In this document: one piece after another, positions 10,526-22,723 of the stretch | How positions within the stretch are numbered: the first letter of the stretch is position 1 | How the letters are laid out: the number at the start of each line of letters is the position of its first letter | NCBI GenBank assembly: GCA_001949185.1 | Contig: BDGG01000001.1 | Coordinates: forward strand, 3,241,324 to 3,305,323 | From: Ramazzottius varieornatus | Taxonomy: Eukaryota; Tardigrada; Eutardigrada; Parachela; Ramazzottiidae | Reading direction: 5' to 3' | DNA: 64,000 bases | Program-made: the position numbers and the translations under genes | The notes under the pieces: generated by a model | Databases searched by the model: none | Seen by the model: the letters and a program-made list of their open reading frames with translations, nothing else | Told to the model about the DNA's origin: nothing

Positions 10526-12921
10526 ATGGCTGAACGTGACATGCTCAAGAAAGGTTTACCGGACGGAGGACTGCGTCCAGCCCACTATCATTCGTCCCAT
10601 TCGTCATCCCGACGACGTAGTCCTCCGGTGCTGCAGCCGCAGCTTTCTCGTGGCGGATCCAGTCAGCATCCCTATCGAGTCGGCGTCGCGACCGATCATC
10701 GCCGCTCATTCCCACACGAAACGTCCATTCCCATACACAATCGTTCCACAATCCCAAAGAGTTCTTCCGCGTCGTCTTCGTCCGCTCGGTCGTCGACGAC
10801 CACCGGAGAATCAAGCTCACATCACAATCTCTCAATTTCAGATTCGCCCTACAATCAGAGAAATGAGTCTCGATCCAGCTCCCGACTGAGTGGTCCGAGC
10901 AACTCTCATAATGAGTCCGATGACGAAAGACTGGTCAGTAGCCAAGCTGGTGCCGAAGCTGTGGCTGCGAACTTCGCGAGCCCGACGAACCCCATGTTTG
11001 CCAACCAGCTCTTTTACGCGGTTTATAAGGCCCAACAAGATGCCTTACGATCGCAGGCTGCGCAGGTAATCTTTAAACTATCCAAATCTTCGATCCAATT
11101 TGACGACAGTACAGAGGATGCAAGATGAGACCATATATTTGACTTTGCAGGCGACTGCGCAAACCAGTCCGCAGTTAATGCTTCCCGCCAGTATGGAGCA
11201 GTTGATGATGCTCCAGTCGGCTTGGAACGCGGGCCAGCTGATTCCAAATCCTATGCTCTTCGCTGCCATGCCCACTAATAAGGTACACCTTCCCTCCGAA
11301 AGCTTTAGTCAATGAGGAATACAAATGGGTTCTGAGAAAGAAACAAAAGGAATCCAACTACGTGGTATTACTCAATAGTGGTCCACTACCGTCTGTCGCC
11401 TTTCGTAACGGATCCTCGGCCGTGCGGACCTTTGTATTCCCTCAACCGAGCTTCGATGACCGCGATCAATGTTTCTTTAAGTTGAGCGAGTGATAATGCA
11501 TGAAGTCTGTTTTGCAGGGCAACATTCCCGTTGGTCTCTTTCCACCTGTCATGCTCCAAGCCGGTCCCAACATTCCATTTGATGTTGCTCAAAGCTACCT
11601 TCATCAACATTCCAACGGGAAGCCCGCGGTTTCTGCATCGGGACCAGTCCCCGTTTCAACAGCTTCCCGTAATTCTTCGCCATCTTGCTCGTCCCGCGAG
11701 TCGTCACCAGCTCGGTCAGCGAAATCCGTACCACAGAAGTATCACCCAGATGCCTCTCAGCCACACCGTTCCACGGTCTTTCCCGACACGGTTGCGCAAC
11801 ATCTAGCAGGTGACCGACCAACAGGCGGCGCCGCTGCGGATGGTAACAGGCCAAAGCATTGGCCGAGGAGCAATGGTTCGCAGCCCGCACCTGTTCGCCA
11901 GCGTAGCGAAGAAAGAGATACCGCACTAAGCTGGAAGTGGTACAAGGCGGAAAAGCACCGTGAGAACGGAAACGGGAATTCGCTAGCTACAGTAAGAACA
12001 CGCTTGTCGTCGCCTGGTGTCGCGGAAAACCCAGATTACGCCAAAGAAGAACAGACACTGGATTTGGAAGAGCTGGAACAGTTCGCGAAATCATTCAAAC
12101 AGCGCCGAATAAAGCTAGGTAATTTATCTAAAAAACGAATGTCGATGTTTCGGCAAGCAAACTCGGCAAGGCAGTTTTTCCAAGTGACGCACGCGTTCTG
12201 CCAACAATAGTGAGATCGTGCGTCTCTTGGTAAAACGATCTTTTTGGGTTTGTTTGCTAGGCTTCTGTGTGTTGTTCTGCCGCCATTTCAGAAAGCTTAT
12301 ACTTCACAGAAATTTTTTGGTTTGTTATAGGTTTCACGCAGGGCGATGTCGGTCTAGCGATGGGAAAGCTTTACGGTAATGACTTCAGCCAGACGACCAT
12401 TTCGAGGTTCGAGGCCCTTAACCTAAGTTTCAAGAATATGTGTAAGCTGAAGCCTCTTCTTCACAAATGGCTGGACGACGCGGAGAATGCCAGTCGGAAT
12501 GGCGGGACTTTGGTGTACAACAACCCGGTGCCGCAAGCGATAGAGCCGGTGGGGCGACGTAGGAAGAAGCGGACCAGTATCGAGACGAATATGCGCGGGT
12601 CGCTGGAGAAGGCCTTCCTGCGGAACCCAAAGCCCAGTTCGGAAGACATTGCCAGTATTTCTTACAGCCTACAAATGGAACGAGAAGTCGTGAGGGTCTG
12701 GTTTTGGTGAGCCAAATAGTGCTCCGATATGTGACAATTTGCTCAACTGTATTCTACTCTATTCTAGTAATCGGAGACAGAAGGAGAAGCGAATTAACCC
12801 TGCCACTTCTTCTAGTGGAAGACATTCCACACCGGACTGCTCGACAAGCAACGGCACACCAGGTGGCCGTGAGACACTTGAAAGCCGGTCACCGTCACCA
12901 AGTGGATCGAGAAACAGCTAA
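10526..12921 (+). CDS. POU2F: POU class 2 homeodomain transcription factor (Oct1/2, nubbin/pdm type)
   Basis: Nuclear DNA-binding regulator. Five exons keep phase (10526-11065, 11151-11282, 11518-12118, 12331-12706, 12768-12921) and give 600 aa. The start is set by ACCATGG at 10526. Residues 1-400 are Ser/Gln-rich and disordered. The POU-specific domain runs about 403-476 ([19 protein letters not shown], then [20 protein letters not shown]). It is followed by a linker and a homeodomain at about 492-551 ([28 protein letters not shown]). The [11 protein letters not shown] and [12 protein letters not shown] forms identify class 2. Intron 3 splits the POU-specific domain after KLG. Intron 4 falls inside the Cys codon of WFC. 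Intron 3 carries a foldback element. AATAAA signals follow at 12932 and 12945. Confidence 0.95.
12151..12262. repeat. Foldback element copy 2 in POU intron 3
   Basis: The arms are GGCAAGCAAACTCGGC...CCAAGTGACGCACG and CGTGCGTCTCTTGG...GGGTTTGTTTGCTAGG, inverted over about 43 bp around a short loop. GACGCACG replaces the family GGCGCACG in both arms. It lies within the 212-nt intron that interrupts the POU-specific domain. Confidence 0.8.
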
Positions 12922-12931
12922 AAAGCTGGAA

Positions 12932-12950
12932 AATAAATTCGAAAAATAAA
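12932..12950 (+). terminator. Polyadenylation signals of the POU gene
   Basis: Two AATAAA hexamers, at 12932-12937 and 12945-12950, lie 11 and 24 nt after the stop codon. They imply a very short 3' UTR. Confidence 0.5.
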
Positions 12951-15461
12951 GATAGTTGAAGTATTGAATGTTAAGGTCTGATGATCAAAAGGAATTTTCG
13001 TGCGGTAAATCGTTTCAATAATCGGTCCGGTTTGTTGAGCCCGGATCAGAAGTGAAAGAGCACGTTTCCTGCTTAGATCGTTTCCGCAAGTGAATTTTGG
13101 TTAAGTGTTGCCCATTTTTTAGAGCGGATGTATATGAGGCAAACAGTAGTTGTTTGGGAAATTTCGTGCTTGATACTGCTCAATTATTTTGGTTGGTTTG
13201 TTGGATGTTTTCATTGGACACGATGAAACTTAAACGTTGCTCAGTCGCCGAACCGAACCTCGTCACGCGTGAATTTAAGCGTGACGGATTAAGTGGATAC
13301 ATGATCATGGTTATAGGTCCCGCAGATCTTTATTCTGGTTGTGGCGCGCGGTCTTTGGGTACGAGGACGCTTAAGCAGCCTAGTTCCCTGAGCCATCTTA
13401 AGGCATCCATTGGTGAGAAGAAGAGAATGCTTCTTGAAGACACGGAACTATAGTAGTACCACAAGGACGTATGACCTGGCCTGGCGGATTTCCATCAAAG
13501 GTGACCGGAAGTGAAAACGATAAACATTCAAGGCTGCCTGATTACATCAGCCTAGAAATTTCCTTTCATGTCAGCGGGGATGTGTCTTAATCTGTCGGGA
13601 ACTACAGGGGAGGAACCTTTTCACCAAGCAGCTCAAAAGATGGCTCACTCTTGAGGATGCAGACCAAAAGCGACTAGCCCATCAGAATAGGATGTGTTTC
13701 GAAGATTGATTGGTTTCCTTGACTGGCGTAAAGTAAATATCAGACACTGAAAATATGGTCTGATTTACATTGATTCCGAGCAAGGATCTGGTCTTCCAGG
13801 TCTTCTGCCTGAATGGACTTGAACGTGCTGAAGTTTCAGGTTCAGCGATGACGTTATTCGCCTTATACGGAGCGTGTAATTATGTTGCCGTTTTTCTACC
13901 GGATGAGGTTTGGTCAGAGATAGCACAGTCCCAGGCATGAGTCCTGCGTAGCAAAAACGACGATTAAATCTAAGGGCTGGATCAAGCTTCTATTGATCTA
14001 TAATCTGCTTGTGGATAGATAGATCGATAGATGTATTGAGCCTCCACAATCTAGTCATCGGCCTCCTCGATGGTCGGAAACAGGGAATTCAACCGAGGAT
14101 AACTTCGGGAGATCGGAATTTGGAAACTACAGTTCGAGAGCGATAACGAGACAAACTCGAATGATTGAAACAGAACCAAATAGACTGATTGAACAAGGAA
14201 ATGAGGAATCCGTCTTTCTATCTTTGTCGGGATGTTCACTCGTCCGTGTCCCTGTCGGAGTGGCCTCGTTGTTCCCTGTTGGAGGTCCGAGATTTTTCTT
14301 GGGTCCTTTGGTGGTGTTGTCGGTTCCTTGGTGTTCTTCTTGAAGGTCCTTTGTGGGATATTGGTGTATTCCTCGGAATCTGTTGGTACCGACGGAGGCT
14401 TGATCCGAACGGCCTGATGGGATAACGGTACGACTATCATCGCAAGGCTAGCTTCCTCCCCTGTTTTCGACGCTACCCACGTTGTTGTTGTGCGTCACCA
14501 CCACGTCGATTTCCTCGGAGCCGTTACCACGTCCACCTCCACGGTGTCCCCACTACCGCCATGTCCGCCAGATCGGAGACCTGAAGAAGAGCCGGCTGGG
14601 TGGTTGTAGCGCCACGGGTAGGAGGTGGAGCAACTTGTTGGGTCGCGGCTATGGCTTGGTGGATCCCAGCCAATGTTGATTGAGCAGCTGTCATCCTTGG
14701 AGGATCAGCCACTCATCAGCCGGGAATCTCGGTTCAGTGAGAGTTCCCAGCAGAGGCATACCTACCGATGGAAACAGGGGATACCCAAAGGGTTGACCAA
14801 AGCGTGACTCTCGGGACACCCATATACAGTAGGAAACCCAGCGGTCAGCCCGGGTACTTGGTAGAGAGCGTACTTTCCGCTAAATCCCCCGAATATGTCA
14901 AAGGGGAAATTTATATCTGGAAAATATATTGATTACTCATTCGTCAGTTCATCTGTTCACTGTTTCGAGGTCGTGAGTGCGGAAAGAGCACAATAGCGCT
15001 CTGATGGGCAATGTTCAAACGTGCGTTGGAGAGAACAAGGTGACTCGAGACCTTATGGAGAACAGCGGGAGTACGCGCTAGCTTGCTGCTCGTGAGTTCC
15101 TTTGAGAAACGCCCATGTGCCTCGATCCAGTAGATAGCGGTGAGGACTCGACGGTCGCGAGGCGGTACTTCTCCACCCACTCCATATCAACCACAAATGG
15201 CGCTCCTGATACCCTTCTAGCCTCTGCGGGATCAGCTTTTTCCTATGTGAGCCAATGTGTATGCTATCTGCCCATTCACTGGGACTATATATAAGTGCGA
15301 TGAGTTTTCCGGTTCTCGTCAGTGAGCAATATGAATATAAACTACCTGATGATCTGATTCGCAAAACCAAACTGGCTCAGGTCTTCTGGCTTATCCCGAA
15401 CTTGAAAAGACCTGGTCTGCTGTTGCAGCATAACTGATTCCATCCGGCTTCTATTATCAGT
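12951..15461. other. Intergenic DNA before the guanylyl cyclase gene
   Basis: There is no convincing gene. A GATA-type microsatellite (GATAGATAGATCGATAGATG) lies near 14014-14034. A minus-strand open frame at 14051-14440 (129 codons, Pro/Lys/Arg-rich) has no recognisable domain and overlaps three open plus frames, which suggests biased composition rather than coding. The minus frame at 15342-15638 is antisense to the cyclase gene. Confidence 0.45.
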
Positions 15462-18400
15462 ATGGACCAGAAACGCTTCCAGACGAAAGGGCGGTTGTTG
15501 ATCATTGGCAAAATTGACAATAAAATTATTATACCTGGCTTGTTCTTCTGCTTTTGTTGGATCTGGACTGCCTGTTCTACTCAAAATGTTAATATGACGT
15601 TGAATGTCTGCTCGGCCATCGAAGGAGGGAATACTCACCTAGTATATGATTACCGGCGAGCGGCGGCGGCCATTGAGATGGCCGTGGAGTATTGTAACCA
15701 AATTATCCTTCCACCTGGAATAAAGCTCAAGTTCCATTACAAGAATGGTGGTACCATTTGTGCGGCGAATAACCTGGCGGTCAAGAACGCTTTGGACTGG
15801 GTCAAGGAAGGTGTTGACTGTCATGTCTATATTGGTCCAGGTATCGGCTTGCATGTAGTATTCTTACCACATGTACATGTATACCATTAGTCTTTCTCGA
15901 CTTCTGTAAGTCGTTGACCTTCGGATTGTAACATTTTCCTGTTTGTTTGCTGGAAGTACTAGTATTATCTAATTGGATAATGGCTGGCTGGTGTAGGTTG
16001 TGACCGTGCGGTGGCGGACATGTATACAATCGCATCCTACCGAAATGTTCCCGTCATTGGAGTCCCAGCAGCCAACGTGGTCGGATCCACAAGACTTCTG
16101 AGAAGTCAATTACCGTTATTGATACGCCCTGCATATTCCTTCACGGATGTATGCAGGCTAATCATCACCTTTATGAACACTTTTCATTTCAATCACACCG
16201 CGGTACTCACCGACGAATCGGTAAGATTACTCCAATATGCGAAAGTACTTCGTGGTAATTTTATACAGTGTATATGTCCGCCCACTGCGGCGCGGTTGAT
16301 CGCAAATTTTCTCCTTCTTCTTCTCAAAGAACCCTTTTTACTACGAGTTCGGAGATATCCTCGAAGCCCAGTACCGGGCAGATCAAGAGCGGCTGTACAA
16401 CAACGCCAAGTTTTCTTACTTTCGGAGCGAAGAAATCACTGCGCTGCGTTATCGGGCAATCTTGCATGAAGCATCATTAAACGCCAGAGGTAAGAAGCAC
16501 AAGCTGTTGGATCATCATCGGAAGGATCATTTAACCTGGCTGAGACTCGAGTGATCTCTGTTTTTGCAGTGCTTGTCCTGTTCGCTAACGCTTCGATAGT
16601 TCGAACCCTTATGGTAATTACTGCTCCGTGACCAAGTGCCTCTATCCGCATAATAACAGCGTGGCAAAAACCTCATTGGATCTGCCCTGTATCTTCTGTA
16701 GCTTCATGCGAAGGACCTCGGGATGACGAACGGAGAATATGTAAGCTGCGCACGAAGCTTGCGCAAAATTGTGTTGGCGACAGTGTTGAATTTAGTTCCG
16801 TCCAAGACTGATAAAATATCATTTTTTAGTTCAGTTTCAGTTCTAGTGTCGGGATTAGATTGAATCAACAGTCTAGTCCCTCAGACTGGAACTACGAATA
16901 CAGAGATTGATTCGCCCGAAAAAAGACCTAAAATAGAGCGAGAAGGGACTGAAACTCCCATGTGAAGGCTAAAACTGATTTGAGGTGGACATCAGTTCCA
17001 GTGTGGGGACTGAAACTGAAATGCACGGGCTACCATTCCAGTCTCTGGGGCTAACGAGGGGAATCGCGGGAACACTTCTTCCGAATTCTCCCGTTTCCAT
17101 TTTCCCAAAGATGGAGGAGGATCTCGAGTGCCTTTATGAGGCGTCATGATCGGCGGAATACCGCTTCGTAAAGTCGAAAAATTTTCAGAATGTGTGGCAA
17201 CGAGTTTCGAAATTCTTTTGAGTTAAGATATCGTACTTCGCCGACGACGATGCTTCACGGTGGTACTTGGAGATATCCTTTATTTTTGGGAGAACAAGAG
17301 TCAGAGGATTCTGGGAGGGCCCTCGCGCACTTCCCTCGTCAGTCCCAGAGACTAAAATTGATATGCCAAACATTTCAGTTTCAGTCCACCAGACTGAGAC
17401 TACTGTCCTTCGCAAATCAGTTTCAGTCTCGGAACTAAAACTGATGTCTCTGAGAGATTTCATTATATCATCTTAAGACTCGTATAAAAGAGGCCCAATT
17501 CAGTCCAGTCAGACTGAACTGATTCTTCGAGGGTGAATTTCTAGCAGTCCGACGAGACTTGGGACTAAATGTGGGACTGAAACTGAATACAACACTGGCT
17601 GGAGAGGTCCTGGCTCTTCACTGTCCTTGAAGTTCCCGCTAAATCGATCAATATAAACTGATGAGAAGCAGTACAAAGCGCAGTTGTCTTTGGATAGTAA
17701 AATGGAGTCTTTCTCCCACAGGTATACATTGCGGTCGAATTATTCAGATCCAATTACTGGGGAGAATTCACGTGGCGATTTGACGATAGACACGATCGAG
17801 TATGCTTCAATGAGCTTCAAAACATGGAATAGACCTTTTTACGCAACTAAGTTCATTCGTTCGTTATGACGCGTGACAGATAAAGCAGTGGTTTTCAATA
17901 ACTTTCTACCCTTCAGGACGTACAACTAGCTTTTCGCTCGCTAGCCATAATTGCATTGTACGAACGGCACGAGCAATTTTTTGCCGAGTTCGCCAAGGAA
18001 GTACGTCAACGTTCACGAACCCAATATCAATATTTTTATGGAGCCTTCGAGGAGGTACGAAAACCAGTTTCCACTATGGTCAATTGAACCATAAGGAATG
18101 TCTCGTATCGTCCTCAGATTGATCCAATTGTCACGAGTTTCTACGACTCCTTCATTCTATACTCAACGGCAGTCAGGAAACTGGTTGAGAAAGGAGGAAG
18201 TCCCGAAAACATCACGGACGGTCTACAAATAGCTAACCAGATCAAGAACATGTCGCTGGACAGTCCACTAGGATATCCGATCAACATGGATCTTAATGGT
18301 GACAGAAGCCGGATATACTCAATCAAGGATCTCGATCTAGAAACCGGCAAATTCTCGGTAGAGTATAAGAGTTGCACAAGTCGGTCAAAAGTGGAGGCCG

Positions 18401-21400
18401 GAAACATCTTCGGGATGATCGCTGTCTCAAGTGGCGCAGTGTCCTTTGTTATTGGACAGAAATAAGCGCCACTTGAGGTAAAGAGCATCCCGAGATTCTA
18501 TGCCGGCATTCCGAACATATGCGGATCTAAATCTAATTTGCTGGCGTTAGGACGTTCTGCGGATTGACTACCACGAGCACCAAGAGATCTGGTTTGGGAG
18601 CTTCAAGTGGCCAGGACATGTAGGACTCCCGCCCGACGAGCCGCTGTGTGGGTTCGGCGGCGATGCTCGAGCCTGTAACATCAGTAGGTTTCTCCGTTCG
18701 ATTTACGAAGGCGCGCTGAGCCAGTTTGATTATCCATTAGTCATTACCCGTATGTGTTTAGGTAGCGCAATTGGACCAGCTGGACTAGCGGGTATCATCC
18801 TGGGTGTTTTGATAGTTATGCTAGCGATTGCCGGCACACTATTTAGTGGGTTCAACGCGTAAGTCTCGACATACAGTAGCTGGCATGCAAACGAATCGAT
18901 TTGAAATTAGGCCCTCGGCCTTTGTGGTGGTGCTGAAACAATCATGGTCGGTTCATTTAATTATTGTTGTAGGCGAAAAGCAATGTATGGCGTAGATCCT
19001 TACTGGTGGCGCGTAAGAACGGATGAACTGCAGATTTTGAGCAAGAAGGGACTCCACGCTGCTCGCTCAGGAGGCTCGTTGGTTTGTCCTCGACATGTTT
19101 CACAGTCAAGGTTTCTCCGTAACGCATAGTAAGTACCCTTTCTTTTTGCAGCAGGATAGTCGATCGGTGGTCACAATGGACACGGGGAACACTATGATGA
19201 GCAGTATAGGCAATCAACCGGACAATGTTACACTTGCCATGTACGACGGAAACCAAATTGCCTTAACAGTGCTTCCGTCAAAAGTCTTTAAAGCCACTCC
19301 CGGTTTGATCGCCGAACTCAATGAGGTGAGGGTTTTCGAGAACGACTAACAGCGGACTACGTTATGGCGTTTGGATTTACTGTTGCAGATCCGCACGTTG
19401 ACACATCCTAACCTTCACAGACTGATTGGCATCTGTCTGGACGAACAGAACTTTTGCGAGTTCCTCGCTCAGGAAGCATGCTTGAAGGGTTCGTTGGAAG
19501 ACGTCCTAGAGAACGAGACAATAAAGCTTGACTGGTCCTTCAAGTTTTCCCTCTTGAGGGACCTGACGGAAGTAAGTTCGTTAGTTTGATGACACAGCGT
19601 GGTTCGCTTTGAGGACCCAACATTTTCTGGATTAACTGCGGTTCAGCCAGCTCATGATGATTGATCCCAGGGTCACTTTTAGGGAATGCATTATCTGCAT
19701 GGGAGCGTGATAATCTCCCACGGGCTCTTGAGCGCGCGGAATTGTCTGGTTGATAACAGGTTTATGGTCAAAATAAGCAACTACGGTATCCGTACGTTTG
19801 TCCCATCGGTTGATTTCCAACCACTTGAAAAATCAGACGAAGGCAGAGACTTCAAACTGCTACTCTGGAGAGCTCCGGAACTCCTTCGACAAGTCATGCC
19901 TCCTAGAGGAACTCAAGTAAGTACCTGGACAAAATGGGACTTGATAAAATGGGGAACGTCCCAACCGGCTTCTTCTGCTGTAGAAAGGCGATGTTTACGG
20001 ATACGGCATAATTATCAGCCAGCTGATCCTCCGATGCGAACCGTTCGACACACAAGATTCTGACAATCGTGCGAGAGGGTACGGCGGTACAGACAAGGAG
20101 ATTCTTCTCGAGGTAGACAAAGGAAAAACGATCTCGGGTTATACCACGATAATGGAAGGAATGTTACACAGGTCAAACAAGGAAGTATTCCTCCCCTTCG
20201 GCCTCAAGTGCCTAGAGCGGCATGCTCACCCGAGCTGTATCAACTGATGGAGCGCTGCTGGTCCGAGTATCCTATAGAACGTCCTTCATTCGTGAAGATC
20301 ACGGAAATAGTTCGGAAGATTGCCGGAAAAGCCAGTAACAATATCATCGACCATCTACTAAGGAGGATGGAGCAGTACGCCAACTCGCTCGAAGAACAAG
20401 TCGCTCAAAAAACCGAACAGGTTAGGATATTAAATTACAGCACCTCCATACAACACCGTCCCTCGCCGTCATAAGAAGAAATCAACTTTTCCCGTGTTGT
20501 ATAGTTTATGGAAGAGAAACGTAGATCGGAGGAGCTGTTGAGTCAATTGCTGCCCAGGTAAGTCATCAAAGCTCTTTTTAAGTCTAGAGCCATATTTTAG
20601 ATTTTCTACGAGCTGACCATGATATTTATTTGCAGAAGTATCGCCGCGGCCTTGACGAAAGGTGAAAGTATTGGACCGGAATCCTTTGACAGCGTTACCA
20701 TCTACTTTAGTGACATTGTTGGATTCACGACAATATGTGCCAGCATAAGCCCCATGGGTGTCGTGAACCTGCTGAATAATCTTTACAGTGGGTTCTGGAC
20801 TTCAGTGTTATGTCAAGGTTTTGTCCTGCGTCTCTATCTATTCATTAACATGTCTTTCAGCACTATTCGACACGGTACTGGAACACTATGACGTTTATAA
20901 GGTCGAAACAATCGGCGATGCCTACATGGTATGTTGGTCCTCACGCTCGAGGGATTTCCGAGGGCCGTCGAGTATTGTCTTCCGCAGGTTGCTTCCGGAT
21001 TACCTATAAGGAATGGCAACCGTCACGCCAGCGAGATCGCACAAGTTTCCCTACATATCCGTAATGACATTGAAACGTTCGTGATTCCCAGTCTTCCCCA
21101 ACAGAAGCTTGCGGTCCGCATCGGACTCCACTCGGGCCCCGCCGTTGCCGGTGGTATGTTTTCCATCGTGCATTTAATTACCACCCGGAACTGAAATGAC
21201 TACTTAAGTATATGTGTATATTATGAAAAAAATAACCGTCCCTTTTCAACCGCGGTTTTTTCCCTAGTTGTGGGTCTGAAGATGCCGCGCTACTGTCTGT
21301 AAGTCAAGTTACAGTCTGAGGGGGCCAATTTCTCGCTCAGTCCTTCACAGTTTTGATACAACTTTCAAGCAGTTTCCAATGGGATGTGGTACAGTCGCGT

Positions 21401-22278
21401 CGGCTGAGAAATAGTGTGGAAAAGCTGGCCAGCGTGACTTCCGGTGGGAAGTCCTCTCTTTCTGACCGAAACGTCGTTTCTAAAATTCTGCGTTCCAGTA
21501 CCAAATTTTAGTTCCATCTTAGCGTACCTATAGCTATCCATACTGTCATCGGAAATGAGAGAATATCACAGAAACGCCAGGCTGAATCGAAAAATGAATT
21601 AACACTGTCGAATTTAACCGTTTCGCCGGGAAAACTGCTTTTGCGGTAAAAATTATAGCTCTTGTCCTGAGCGGCAAATCTATGCTATCAACCACTTTTC
21701 CTGCAGCCCATTGCTGTTCTAATCATGTTAAGCAAATTTACCGCAGGACCTCAGCGCAAAAGCCAAAAACAAATTTTGGAAGACGGCCCTGGAAACCGCA
21801 AAGATTTTCTCTGTGGACATTCACTAGTTTTTTGTCGATTTTGACTTCCTCTGATCGGATTCCTGGCCTGTAAATTTTCAGGAGGTAGTAAAGAGGATCT
21901 TCAACCGAGGACAATTAGTTTCGAAGTCCGGCAAAAACTCGGTCAAGATCGCCCTAATTGTATAGGTGGTAGTCACTTGGCCCCCTCAGGCTGTATGTAA
22001 CAGGGAGTGGATCCCGTACTTTACAACCAAAGGACCCTTAATCTTAACTGGTGCTTGACGTCTGCAATGAACTTTATTCTCACAGATTCGGGGACACCGT
22101 GAATACAGCCAGCAGGATGGAAAGCACCGGTGAAGCCATGAAAGTGCAAATATCGGACAAAACAAAAGAACTGTTAGACAAGGTTGGCGGCTTCCTTATT
22201 CGAGAGCGAGGAGTCATTGAAGTCAAAGGAAAGGGTTCTATGACGACTTTCTGGTTGATTGGTCGTGTACCAGAATAA
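15462..22278 (+). CDS. Receptor (membrane) guanylyl cyclase, natriuretic-peptide-receptor-like
   Basis: Single-pass plasma-membrane receptor making cGMP from GTP. I joined 21 phase-consistent exons (15462-15840, 15997-16220, 16330-16489, 16570-16613, 16702-16740, 17917-18054, 18118-18357, 18551-18683, 18762-18858, 18973-19081, 19152-19325, 19389-19571, 19683-19916, 19984-20112, 20172-20420, 20505-20557, 20636-20787, 20861-20928, 20988-21153, 21268-21298, 22086-22278) into 1064 aa, close to human GC-A. Order: signal peptide (h-region [14 protein letters not shown]), ligand-binding fold ([19 protein letters not shown]), Cys pair before the membrane ([12 protein letters not shown]), TM about 457-482, kinase-homology domain, coiled linker [16 protein letters not shown], cyclase domain. 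Catalytic features are intact: [36 protein letters not shown]. The kinase-like domain is a pseudokinase: IALTVLP has Thr for the beta-3 Lys, SHGLL replaces HRD, and NYG replaces DFG. Confidence 0.96.
16800..17620. repeat. Degenerate CAGTTTCAGTC-type repeats in cyclase intron 5
   Basis: The 1.18 kb intron (16741-17916) is the longest of the gene. It is scattered with degenerate copies, in both orientations, of a short motif like CAGTTTCAGTCTC / GGGACTGAAACTG (for example near 16838, 16945, 17010, 17378, 17425 and 17575). They are irregularly spaced, not a clean tandem array. Confidence 0.5.
18396..18512. repeat. Foldback element copy 3 in guanylyl cyclase intron 7
   Basis: The core arms are CTCAAGTGGCGCA and GCGCCACTTGAG. 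Outer arms CGGGATG / CATCCCG and CCGGAAAC / GCCGG pair further out. It lies between exons 7 and 8 (18357 and 18551). The open frame running through it is not coding by exon phase. Confidence 0.75.
21308..22002. mobile_element. TA-flanked inverted-repeat element (mariner-type MITE) in cyclase intron 20
   Basis: The left end TACAGTCTGAGGGGGCCAA mirrors the right end TTGGCCCCCTCAGGCTGTA. This gives terminal repeats starting CAG..CTGAGGGGGCCAA with TA at both edges, the target used by Tc1/mariner transposases. The roughly 690-bp interior shows no transposase frame, so it is non-autonomous or decayed. It begins about 10 nt after the 5' splice site of intron 20. Confidence 0.7.
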
Positions 22279-22723
22279 TTATGACATTGAACGTCACAGC
22301 AGGTGCAGCCCGGCCACAGCCGACCTGTCCAAAATCGTCGGTAATACATTTGTTCTGCTCAGTCGTAATCTTCGATCAAATTTCATTCTACATTCCCACT
22401 TGAATCTTTTATTCATAGTCCTAGCCCCGGCCATCAATATTATACCGGTGAATCGGGTGAGAACAAGTATTGCTACTTAGCAAGATGAAAAACTGTACAC
22501 ATTTGGCATAATAAAAACGTCAGAAAACTACTTGACTGCCGAATACCGACGTATGAAAATTAATCTTAAAATCGTTAGGAACCGTACAATGCAAGAGAAA
22601 GAGCGCACTACAAAAGATTTCAACCTGAAAATTGTTCACCCGTTAATACTACGACAATCAAAGCTGCAACAAAATAAATAACAACACTTCCGTATCCTAA
22701 ACCACTCCATCCCTAAAACAGAC
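22279..22723. other. Tail-to-tail spacer, cyclase / ASK kinase
   Basis: This is 445 bp of AT-rich DNA holding both 3' UTRs. AATAAA at 22510-22515 could end the cyclase transcript, and TTTATT near 22407 could be the signal for the opposite strand. If so, the transcripts would overlap. Confidence 0.4.

Noticed and set aside
14051-14440. 129-codon minus-strand frame, possible retroelement gag
   Set aside because: No zinc knuckle, protease or reverse transcriptase nearby. Three plus frames are equally open, which points to biased base composition.
15342-15638. 98-codon minus-strand frame
   Set aside because: It is antisense to exon 1 and the upstream part of the guanylyl cyclase gene, which is clearly coding on the plus strand.
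16221-16330. Longer cyclase exon 2 using the donor at 16245
   Set aside because: GTAAGA at 16221 is stronger and gives the spacing expected for the ligand-binding fold. The longer version adds unmatched residues.
18250-18465. Cyclase exon 7 read on to a TAA at 18463
   Set aside because: Homology and phase require splicing at 18357. The sequence beyond is a foldback element.
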